Below, piece after piece: positions 1-5,616 of a stretch of DNA of 11,101 bases (the stretch's first letter is position 1; every line of letters begins with the position of its first letter). The notes below the pieces were generated by a model that saw only the letters and a program-made list of their open reading frames with translations, had not been told where the DNA came from and did not search any database. The translations under genes were made by a program, and so were the position numbers. Origin of the DNA: Saprospiraceae bacterium. Lineage in GTDB: Bacteria > Bacteroidota > Bacteroidia > Chitinophagales > Saprospiraceae. The stretch covers positions 1 to 11,101 of the forward strand of contig JADZBJ010000050.1 in assembly GCA_020852155.1 (NCBI GenBank), given 5' to 3'.

Positions 1-787
1 CGAAGTTGGTTTCGAATGCCGGGCCTTGATTCATGGCCATGATACCGGGCAGCAGGCTGATGGTTTCCGTGACCGGAAATTGCCCGCCCATGTGGCCTGT
101 CCAGCGCGAATAAAGCGTCTCGCGGTTGTCGTTGGCCAACGAAATGACGGGCTGATTGAGGTGGTGCATAGCGCCGCCGATGTAGAAAAACCCGTCGTTT
201 TTAAATACCGCATACCAGAGCAAACCAGCATTGAAATCCAGGTAGGCTTTTGAACTGGCGTTGGCATTGGGTTCACCGCTCGACAAACTGGCATCCGGGC
301 GTTCGTTGACTGCGTCAAATTGACGGGTAAACCACAATTCACCCCAGTCAATGGAATGCTGCCCGAAGCCTAATTGAGCGCCTGCCGACAGGTAATGTTC
401 CGTGCGGTTTCGTCCGCCTGACAGTTGCTTCAGGAATGCCCCGCCGACTTGCACCTTGTTTTGTTGAAAGCGCGCTGTGCCCGCTTCATCGTGCATGGCG
501 CCAATGCCCACGCTGGCAAAATCGTCGCCCGCGCCCACCTGAAAGCGCGATTCAAAAGCGGCGGCATAGGTTCGAAAAGGTACTGGCGACAGGAAACTGC
601 CCCATTGATCGCGGTAATTGGCTGTGGCGCGCCATCGTCCGTTGAATACGCCTGTGAGCGCCGGATTGAGATTCCAGGACGAGGCGTAATACTGTGAAAA
701 ACGAGGGTCTTGCGCGGTGAGCGTCTGGCTGAATACCAGCAGTAAAAAGGCCAAAATGGCCATCGGTTGGGTGTAAGTATGTTTCAT
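1..787 (-). CDS. PorP/SprF-family type IX secretion-associated outer-membrane protein (partial, C-terminus outside window)
   Basis: The reading frame opens at the ATG at 787-785 and stays open for 262 codons to the window edge, so the C-terminal part is missing. Residues 1-25 form a signal peptide: a short polar start, a hydrophobic core (AILAFLLLVF), then a cleavage-type TLTA|QDP. The mature start, QDPRFSQYYASSWNLNPALTG, is the hallmark opening of the PorP/SprF family, followed by alternating strand-like segments (for example YLSAGAQLGFGQ, FFYIGGAMHHL, GHMGGQF) fitting a beta-barrel. Family members are outer-membrane proteins; some work with the type IX secretion and gliding machinery (PorP, SprF), and many paralogues sit beside secreted adhesin-like proteins. 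Which client this one serves cannot be told here, because the downstream neighbours lie outside the window. The leader just before the ATG is A/T-rich with no clear Shine-Dalgarno site. It is transcribed divergently from the protease gene. Family assignment is strong; a T9SS role for this copy is inference. Confidence 0.9.
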   Translation of the reverse strand, partial: MKHTYTQPMAILAFLLLVFSQTLTAQDPRFSQYYASSWNLNPALTGVFNGRWRATANYRDQWGSFLSPVPFRTYAAAFESRFQVGAGDDFASVGIGAMHDEAGTARFQQNKVQVGGAFLKQLSGGRNRTEHYLSAGAQLGFGQHSIDWGELWFTRQFDAVNERPDASLSSGEPNANASSKAYLDFNAGLLWYAVFKNDGFFYIGGAMHHLNQPVISLANDNRETLYSRWTGHMGGQFPVTETISLLPGIMAMNQGPAFETNF

Positions 788-952
788 TGATTAAATAAAT
801 TACAAGGGTGACTGCATGCAATCGCGAGCGAAAAAAACGAAAAAATTTTCATTTCACGGGAATAACCTTTTATCAACGACATTTTGTCAGTTTTCCCAAA
901 TGGCACGTTTAATGCGTATGCCCGAGCACCCCAACCCATTTTTATATCATTT
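788..952. other. Divergent intergenic region between the porP-like gene and the HtrA-like protease
   Basis: This 165-bp A/T-rich gap must hold the promoters for both flanking genes, but I find no clean TAnnTTTG box on either strand. The nearest minus-strand resemblance is CACCCTTG (reverse complement of 803-810), which misses two consensus positions. A TTG codon at 884 opens an upstream extension of the protease frame, but its translation resembles nothing in the family. I see no small gene or hairpin here. Confidence 0.4.
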
Positions 953-1975
953 ATGGAAAATATTATGCCCCTTGAAGGACTCGCAGGAGCGACCAACCCT
1001 CAACGAAGGAATTTTTCAGAATCCGATTTTGCACTGCTGGATGCTTATTCCCAAACCGTGACACGCGTCGCCCGCAGGGCGAGTGATGCTGTGGTTCACT
1101 TGAATGTCCAAAAAAACGGCGCTGAAAATGCGCGCCAAACACCTCCCGGCGCTGCTGCAGGCACGGGCAGCGGTTTTGTCATCAGCAGCGACGGTTACGT
1201 GGTAACGAATAGCCATGTCGTGAGTGGAGCCTTGCAGATTGACGCCAGCCTGCCCGATGGCCGCTCGTTTCGGGCGCGTGTTGTTGGCGACGACCCGGCG
1301 ACGGACATTGCTGTGGTAAAAATAGATGGCGACAACCTCAGTACCCTGGCTTTTGGTGAAAGCGACCGATTGCAGGTCGGCCAAATCGCCATCGCTATTG
1401 GCAATCCGTATGGTTTTCAATACACGGTAACGGCCGGTGTTGTGAGTGCGCTGGGGCGTACCCTGCGCAGCCAGAACGGACGCCTGATTGATGATGTAAT
1501 CCAAACGGATGCAGCCCTGAATCCGGGCAATTCCGGCGGGCCATTAGTGGATTCGCTGGGTAATGTAATTGGCGTGAATACGGCGGTCATTTTATCCGCT
1601 CAGGGAATATGCTTTGCCGTGGCCTCCAACCTGGCCCGCTATGTGGTGGGCAAGCTCATCCTCGAAGGGCGTGTCCGGCGCGGCTTTCTGGGCATCGGCG
1701 CACAGGCTGTGCCCTTGCCACCCAAATGGCTGCAAACGCTTGAAGTGAACACAAAAGGCGGCATTCAGATTCAGAATGTAGAACCCGGCGGCCCGGCGGC
1801 TCAGGCTGGCATTTTACCCGGCGATGTGCTGGTACAGTTCGAAGGCAAACCTGTTGATTCGATTGATTTGCTGCACAAACTGCTGGATGAAAATTCCATT
1901 GGCCGGCAAATTGGTTTGTGGGTATTGCGCAACGGCGAATTGAAAAATTTTGCGGTAGTGCCGAGAGAGATGTGA
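953..1975 (+). CDS. HtrA/DegP-like S1C trypsin-type serine protease with one PDZ domain, no visible signal peptide
   Basis: From the ATG at 953 the protein is 340 residues. The chymotrypsin-fold catalytic triad is complete: His88 in TNSHVV, Asp118 in ATDIAVVKI, and Ser194 in NPGNSGGPL. The protease domain spans about residues 40-235 and a single PDZ domain about 245-335 (RRGFLGIGAQ, then EPGGPAAQAGILPGDVLVQF). HtrA proteases degrade or refold damaged proteins, and the PDZ domain recognises exposed C-termini. Unlike periplasmic DegP/DegQ there is no hydrophobic N-terminal segment: the first 40 residues are polar (MENIMPLEGLAGATNPQRRN, then a helix ending in LLDAYSQTVTRV). It therefore matches the widespread signal-less one-PDZ S1C group, which shares features such as the VIQTDAALNPGNSGGPLVDS and AQGICFAVASN blocks, and is predicted to be cytoplasmic. 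ATG 953 or the in-frame ATG 965 are both plausible starts; the TTG at 884 adds 23 residues without family support. The gene is monocistronic: it ends at a strong terminator and its neighbours face the other way. Confidence 0.9.
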   Translation: MENIMPLEGLAGATNPQRRNFSESDFALLDAYSQTVTRVARRASDAVVHLNVQKNGAENARQTPPGAAAGTGSGFVISSDGYVVTNSHVVSGALQIDASLPDGRSFRARVVGDDPATDIAVVKIDGDNLSTLAFGESDRLQVGQIAIAIGNPYGFQYTVTAGVVSALGRTLRSQNGRLIDDVIQTDAALNPGNSGGPLVDSLGNVIGVNTAVILSAQGICFAVASNLARYVVGKLILEGRVRRGFLGIGAQAVPLPPKWLQTLEVNTKGGIQIQNVEPGGPAAQAGILPGDVLVQFEGKPVDSIDLLHKLLDENSIGRQIGLWVLRNGELKNFAVVPREM

Positions 1976-1987
1976 TCTAGAAGCCAT

Positions 1988-2024
1988 AAAAAAAGCCCTC
2001 CTGATCTCCAGAAGGGCTTTTTTT
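1988..2024. terminator. Bidirectional intrinsic terminator between convergent protease and tonB genes
   Basis: Left arm 1988-1999 (seven A then GCCCT) pairs perfectly with right arm 2013-2024 (AGGGC then seven T). Inside, CTG at 2001-2003 can pair with CAG at 2009-2011, giving an almost continuous stem with a small ATCTC loop. The A tract on the left and T tract on the right mean it reads as a Rho-independent terminator on both strands. It lies 12 bp past the protease stop and 20 bp past the tonB stop, so one element can end both transcripts. Confidence 0.92.
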
Positions 2025-2044
2025 TATTGACAAGCAAAACCAAA

Positions 2045-2884
2045 TTACTCAAGGCGGAACATCACCGGAAGGGTGTAGCGAACTTTAACGGGGTTACCGT
2101 TAGCTTCGCCGGGTACCCAACGCGGCATTTCACCCACGACGCGTACGGCTTCTTTACCGCAGCCGCCACCGACGGGGTCTTTCAGGATGGTTACATCGCT
2201 GATACGACCGTCTTTGTTGACGACGAAGGTAAGCGTAACGCGGCCCTGCAGGTTATTTTCGCGGGCCAGCGCCGGATATTTAATGTTCTCCGAGAGGTAC
2301 TTGAAGAGTTCTTTTTCACCACCCGGGAAGCTTGGCGGCTTCTGGATGTCGAAGAGCTCATAAGTCTTCTCTGGTTCAATTTTAGGTTGTTCGACGACCT
2401 CCAGTTCGGATGGATTTTCTTCCACCGTTGGCGCTACCTCGTCGTTACCTTTTTTGTCTTCCGTGCCGATGTCCTCTTTCTTTTCGATGAGTTCATCGTT
2501 TGCCGGTGGATCTTCCTCCTGTACTTCCTCGTCTTTTTTGATGACGGGCGGCACGAATTTCACCGTTGAACGCGTTGGCGGCGGCGGTGTTGGCGGCGGC
2601 GGCGGCGGTGGCGGAGGAGGGTTATTCGGGTCAATATCTGGCGGCGGGCCTAATTCAGCTACCACATCTATTGGCTTCTCCTCTGGTTTGAGCGAGCTCA
2701 CCACCTTCATGATTGTAGGCAGGGCGAGCGCGACACCGATCAGCAACAAACCAAATACAAAGGCGCGTCCGAGGTATTTCGGATAGTCACGGCGCAGTTG
2801 GTATGCTCCGTAGGCCTTGTTTCGGTTGGAGAAGATGATGTCCAGCATATCCCGGAATTGGCCGCTGTCTTTTACTTCTGCCAT
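2045..2884 (-). CDS. tonB: Energy transducer TonB
   Basis: The 279-residue protein begins with a cytoplasmic segment carrying IFSNRNKAYGAYQLRRDYPK (residues 17-36), a motif typical of Bacteroidota TonB proteins. One membrane helix follows at about 41-60 (AFVFGLLLIGVALALPTIM). Residues 80-103 are proline-rich, with ten consecutive prolines at 89-98, then Thr, then four more. A long acidic linker (about 117-172) spans the periplasm. The C-terminal TonB domain (about 180-279) has the usual FPGGEKELFKYLSENIKYP opening, the GRVTLTFVVNKDGRISDV strand pair and a VRYTLPVMFRLE end. TonB couples the ExbB/ExbD proton motor in the inner membrane to TonB-dependent receptors in the outer membrane for uptake of siderophores, vitamins or glycans. 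It is the last gene of the exbB-exbD-exbD-tonB cluster, 46 bp after the second exbD, and ends at the shared terminator. Assignment is firm; the receptor partners are unknown from this window. Confidence 0.95.
   Translation of the reverse strand: MAEVKDSGQFRDMLDIIFSNRNKAYGAYQLRRDYPKYLGRAFVFGLLLIGVALALPTIMKVVSSLKPEEKPIDVVAELGPPPDIDPNNPPPPPPPPPPTPPPPTRSTVKFVPPVIKKDEEVQEEDPPANDELIEKKEDIGTEDKKGNDEVAPTVEENPSELEVVEQPKIEPEKTYELFDIQKPPSFPGGEKELFKYLSENIKYPALARENNLQGRVTLTFVVNKDGRISDVTILKDPVGGGCGKEAVRVVGEMPRWVPGEANGNPVKVRYTLPVMFRLE
2576..2620. repeat. Imperfect CCG/GGC trinucleotide repeat encoding the TonB proline run
   Basis: Fifteen codons for residues 89-103 of TonB are nearly all CCG-type prolines, read as GGC/GGT/GGA units on the plus strand. 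At 2592-2621 the plus strand has ten consecutive GG doublets, ending GGAGGAGGG. The tract is a direct product of the proline-rich linker, but it is also a candidate site for repeat-length variation or a two-layer G-quadruplex on the template strand of tonB; those two ideas are inference. Confidence 0.6.
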
Positions 2885-2930
2885 GTGAATGGTATTTTTT
2901 GAATGAAAAAAATGTTTTTTATCGTGGTTC

Positions 2931-3563
2931 TTACTTCGTAGCGGCTTCCAGCTGTGCTTCAGCCGAGAATTTGAGTCCGGCAGCCGGATTTTTCACGAAG
3001 TCTTCTTCCAGTTTTGACACGTCGAGAATCACATAATAGCGCACTTTACAAATGGCCATTTCGTCCAGCGCGTCCACAAGGTTTTTATACCTTGAACCTT
3101 TCATCGGCTTGATGATGACATTGATGAAAGAACCTTTCAGGTCTTCTTCGACCCCTTCTTTGTTCTTTTTCTTGTAATCTTCAAGGCCAAACTGCGCCTT
3201 TACCTTGTCCATTTTATTCAGGATGACCTGACGCACACCTTCAGCAGCAAAGTCTGTTGAGTCCAGTTTAGCGTCGGTAATACCTTCGTAGTAGTACACT
3301 TTATCTTTATCGCCGAGCAAGAGGGTCAATACTTTTGACTCTTTTACCGGTTCGATGTCTTCTTCCTTGATTTTATCCTTTTCAGGCATAACCAAGGCCA
3401 TAATATTGGGTTTCGCCAATGTTGTGGTCAACATAAAGAACGTGATCAACAGGAACCCGAGGTCCACCATCGGCGTAAAGTCGATGCGTGTGGACATTTT
3501 CTTGGACCTGACCTTCCCGCCTTTCTTTTGTCCACCACCACTGTCTTGAGCTATTTCAGCCAT
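2931..3563 (-). CDS. exbD: Biopolymer transport protein ExbD/TolR family (second copy)
   Basis: This 210-residue protein has a charged cytoplasmic start (GGGQKKGGKVRSKKMSTR), then the ExbD/TolR signature: IDFTPMVDLGFLLITFFMLT with the key membrane aspartate at Asp34. That aspartate is the proton-carrying residue of the family. The remaining ~160 residues are periplasmic: an early strand pair (SKVLTLLLGDKDKVYYYEG, residues 76-94), a long Lys/Glu-rich middle, and the C-terminal strand-helix-strand (FINVIIKP, YKNLVDALDEMAICKVRYYVILDV). E. coli ExbD is about 140 residues, so this copy carries roughly 70 extra, mainly in the middle and after the last strand. With ExbB it forms the proton-driven motor for TonB. 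It lies between the first exbD (42-bp gap) and tonB (46-bp gap), consistent with one transcript. It differs clearly from its upstream paralogue and may make a heteromeric ExbD pair with it (inference). Confidence 0.93.
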   Translation of the reverse strand: MAEIAQDSGGGQKKGGKVRSKKMSTRIDFTPMVDLGFLLITFFMLTTTLAKPNIMALVMPEKDKIKEEDIEPVKESKVLTLLLGDKDKVYYYEGITDAKLDSTDFAAEGVRQVILNKMDKVKAQFGLEDYKKKNKEGVEEDLKGSFINVIIKPMKGSRYKNLVDALDEMAICKVRYYVILDVSKLEEDFVKNPAAGLKFSAEAQLEAATK

Positions 3564-3605
3564 ATAGCAGAACTTTTGCTTTTATTGGTGAAGAAATGGT
3601 GAAAC

Positions 3606-4250
3606 TTATTCGCCTCCGGGTTTCCCCTCACTGGTGGTGATAAGGTTGAATTTGTTCACGTTAATATCTACGAGGGTATTGATAACTTTCTGGACGGATT
3701 CGTACGGTGTGTCAGCGTCGGCTTTAACAACCATGACGTATTCATCTTTGACTTTACCCTCTTGTTTGAGTCGGAACTGCGCCAGGCGTGCATTGTGAAT
3801 CCAGTCGGCCAGCTCGCTTTTATTAACATCAGCGGTGTCAATTGGAATGCCGTCTGTCTGAATTTTACCGCGTTCGGCAGGATCCATGCGCAGCCATTGT
3901 TTGAGTTGCGCACGAGAAACACCGAAGCTACCGACATTGGCAAAACGAACAGCATCTTCCTGTGTCAACCCGAGGTTATAGCGGGTATTGACATCGGAGA
4001 TGAGTTCTGTGCGGGTGTGTGAGCCTGCCATATCCAGAAACACCTTGCCTTCTTTACTGACCAGTACTGTCAAAGTACCGGCATCAGGCAGTTTTGTTTC
4101 GGAGATGGATGTCGGCGTATCCACGATGACTGTTTCCTGCGGTTTTGACTTGGCAGTCAGCATGAAAAAGGTCAACAGCAGGAAAGCCACGTCGCACATC
4201 GCCGTCATGTCAATGCTGGGCGCACCCCGTTTGGGTTTATGCTTAGGCAT
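3606..4250 (-). CDS. exbD: Biopolymer transport protein ExbD/TolR family (first copy)
   Basis: The protein is 214 residues. A basic N-terminus (MPKHKPKRGAP) precedes the ExbD membrane segment SIDMTAMCDVAFLLLTFFML with the conserved proton-path aspartate at Asp20. The periplasmic part starts with strands at about 58-73 (GTLTVLVSKEGKVFLDM). It then has an insert of about 80 residues (about 80-165) with helical stretches such as VSRAQLKQWLRMDP, and finishes with EYVMVVKADADTPYESVQKV...NKFNLITT, the canonical ExbD C-terminal fold. E. coli ExbD lacks this insert. The role is to form the ExbB/ExbD motor that energises TonB. It sits 124 bp after exbB and 42 bp before the second exbD on the same strand; paired exbD genes between exbB and tonB are common in Bacteroidota. 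The ATG at 4250 is preceded on the coding strand by GGAAAA-type purine-rich sequence. Confidence 0.93.
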   Translation of the reverse strand: MPKHKPKRGAPSIDMTAMCDVAFLLLTFFMLTAKSKPQETVIVDTPTSISETKLPDAGTLTVLVSKEGKVFLDMAGSHTRTELISDVNTRYNLGLTQEDAVRFANVGSFGVSRAQLKQWLRMDPAERGKIQTDGIPIDTADVNKSELADWIHNARLAQFRLKQEGKVKDEYVMVVKADADTPYESVQKVINTLVDINVNKFNLITTSEGKPGGE

Positions 4251-4303
4251 ATTTTTCCGAATTAAGAGTTATAAAAATGGATTGAATGTCTGCATTGTGA
4301 TGG

Positions 4304-4370
4304 TGTACGATGTCTGTGAAATCAACATGTAATGAATCAAGCATCACATCATCACGATCACATCAGTACA
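4304..4370 (-). repeat. Imperfect inverted repeat in the exbB-exbD spacer
   Basis: In the 124-bp gap 4251-4374, TGTACGATGT (4304-4313) can pair with ACATC-A-GTACA (4360-4370), a 10-bp stem with one bulged A. A second 4-bp helix, GTGA 4316-4319 with TCAC 4352-4355, can form inside it. The gap also contains a CATCA-rich stretch at 4342-4365. On the minus-strand transcript this could be an mRNA hairpin that sets the ExbB:ExbD expression ratio by partial termination or RNA processing. There is no U tract, so it is not a standard terminator. Function is inference. Confidence 0.35.
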
Positions 4371-4374
4371 TTAA

Positions 4375-5202
4375 TCAGTGTTCTTTGGTAGCAAATGTTT
4401 GCGTCAGGCTGTAACCTGCTTCGTCAACGCGGTAAGTGAGCGAGTCAATGCGCGAAGTGAAGAAGTTATAGAAAATGATCGCCAGGGCTGAAGTACCGAT
4501 ACCGAGTGCAGTATTGATAAGGGCCTCGGAGATACCTGTTGCCAGGGCTGTTGAGTCAGGAGCGCCTGCATTAGCAAGGGCTGCGAACGAACGAATCATA
4601 CCCAATACCGTACCGAACAGACCCATCAGGGTTGCGATAGAGGCTACTGTAGCCAGGATATTGAGGTTGCGTTCCAGCATAGGCAGTTCGAGTGTTGTGG
4701 CTTCTTCGATTTCTTTTTGGATAGCCATTACTTTCTCGTCTTTTTCCATGCCGGTTGTTTTAGCCATTTCAGCATACTTGCTCAAACCAGCGCGAACAAC
4801 GTTACCAACTACGCCTTTTTGCTTGTCGCAGGCAGCAGTAGCACCACTGATATCCCCACGATCGAGGAAACCGCGAATAGCGCGAACGAATGTATCCACG
4901 TTACCTGCGCCTTTAGCTTTGCCCAATGTAATGAAACGCTCGATCACAAATACAATAACGGTAAAGAACAGGGTAAGAAGGATCGGCACAACGAAACCAC
5001 CTTTGTAGATCGTACCGGCGTAGTTACCTGGTAGCGGGTCTTTTGTTGGATCGTTGTCAATGAAGTTGGCAGGAGAGCCAAACACAAACTTCCAGATACT
5101 CCAGGAAACGACGTACAGTATCGGAATGATGATGAATGGGAAAATTGCGCCGATACCGCCGCCTTGTTCCTGTTTTGCCTGAGTGGGTTTTGCTGCTGTC
5201 AT
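4375..5202 (-). CDS. exbB: ExbB/TolQ/MotA-family proton channel protein
   Basis: The protein has 275 residues and four likely membrane segments: about 18-40 (GAIFPFIIIPILYVVSWSIW), 68-91 (GGFVVPILLTLFFTVIVFVI), 183-206 and 225-250. Between the second and third lies a cytoplasmic domain (FVRAIRGFLDRGDISGATAACDKQKGVVGNVV, then a Glu-rich helix ending TTLELPMLERNLNILATVA). The third segment carries the family signature LMGLFGTVLGMIRSFAAL. The fourth has ALINTALGIGTSALAIIFYN, matching the conserved Thr-containing last helix that lines the ExbD path. E. coli ExbB has three membrane helices, so the first hydrophobic segment here is extra, though familiar in Bacteroidota members. ExbB forms the pentameric stator around ExbD and uses the proton gradient to drive TonB. 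It is the first gene of the cluster, so its promoter should lie in 5203-5616. The downstream genes make ExbB more likely than TolQ. Confidence 0.93.
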   Translation of the reverse strand: MTAAKPTQAKQEQGGGIGAIFPFIIIPILYVVSWSIWKFVFGSPANFIDNDPTKDPLPGNYAGTIYKGGFVVPILLTLFFTVIVFVIERFITLGKAKGAGNVDTFVRAIRGFLDRGDISGATAACDKQKGVVGNVVRAGLSKYAEMAKTTGMEKDEKVMAIQKEIEEATTLELPMLERNLNILATVASIATLMGLFGTVLGMIRSFAALANAGAPDSTALATGISEALINTALGIGTSALAIIFYNFFTSRIDSLTYRVDEAGYSLTQTFATKEH

Positions 5203-5405
5203 GCTGCGTTTAATTTAAAATGATTGATGAAAAGTTTGACAATGCTTCCCCCCACTTGCCAGTCATGCGCTAAAGACACCAGGCACTGAAAAGTCCGTTT
5301 TGTTTTGACCTTACAGTTTATACCGCCTTGCAGTTGTTTGATCTTCTTGAAAAACAAGATGCAGGAGCGGCAAAAAATGGTGTGTGCCGATGAATTTTTT
5401 TTTCA

Positions 5406-5416
5406 GTGCTCAGCAC
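5406..5416. repeat. Short palindrome GTGCTCAGCAC
   Basis: GTGCT and AGCAC flank a single C, a perfect 5-bp inverted repeat about 200 bp upstream of exbB. It could be a small operator half-site pair, or chance; no adjacent promoter box supports it. Confidence 0.25.
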
Positions 5417-5507
5417 AGTAACAAGCAGCGGGAGTTATTTCGAGCGGTGAAAATAGTGTGCGTTCTACAATTTCATGCAAGCCTGATTTGAAATTCATTT
5501 GCAGAAA

Positions 5508-5548
5508 ATGTGTGAACGGCCATTTTTTATGGGTGAACGGTCATATTT
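5508..5548. repeat. Imperfect direct repeat, two 20-bp copies spaced 21 bp apart
   Basis: Copy 1 (5508-5527) and copy 2 (5529-5548) match at 17 of 20 positions. The core GTGAACGG(C/T)CAT occurs at 5512-5523 and 5533-5544. The start-to-start distance of 21 bp is two DNA helical turns, the usual geometry for two regulator molecules binding the same face of the helix. The pair lies about 310-350 bp upstream of the exbB ATG and 70-110 bp beyond the PBP stop codon. No regulator is identifiable from sequence; function is inference. Confidence 0.55.
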
Positions 5549-5616
5549 AGCCCAATAGTCGCCTGAAAATAGCAACGAAATGCTTCCATGTCGTCGAATT
5601 TTATAGCCCTATCCGG

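Larger units (their letters stand above)
5203..5616. other. 414-bp intergenic region upstream of exbB
   Basis: No coding frame here looks real. The region should contain the exbB-operon promoter and the 3' end of the PBP transcript, both on the minus strand. I find no exact TAnnTTTG box in either strand and no intrinsic terminator after the PBP stop. Elements I can see are a direct repeat at 5508-5548, an 11-bp palindrome GTGCTCAGCAC at 5406-5416, a small hairpin TCTTG-AAAAA-CAAGA at 5345-5359, and a run of T/A at 5394-5403. Whether transcription from the PBP gene continues into exbB is open. Confidence 0.5.

Noticed and set aside
884..952. TTG-initiated 23-residue extension of the HtrA-like protease
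   Set aside because: It uses a rare TTG start, its residues (SVFPNGTFNAYARAPQPIF) show no signal peptide or family similarity, and it covers the expected promoter zone. ATG 953 or 965 fits better.
1016..1504. Minus-strand open frame of 162 codons opposite the protease gene
   Set aside because: Antisense to the catalytic domain, with no family motif and no promoter or leader.
2027..2569. Plus-strand open frame of 180 codons opposite tonB
   Set aside because: It is antisense to the conserved TonB C-terminal domain; its Phe-rich composition mirrors the Glu/Lys-rich linker codons read backwards. It also starts within the terminator region.
2045..5202. TolQ-TolR cell-division system instead of a Ton motor
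   Set aside because: ExbB and TolQ are hard to separate by sequence, but the cluster ends in a true TonB with membrane anchor, proline linker and TonB domain, and there is no TolA, TolB or Pal nearby.
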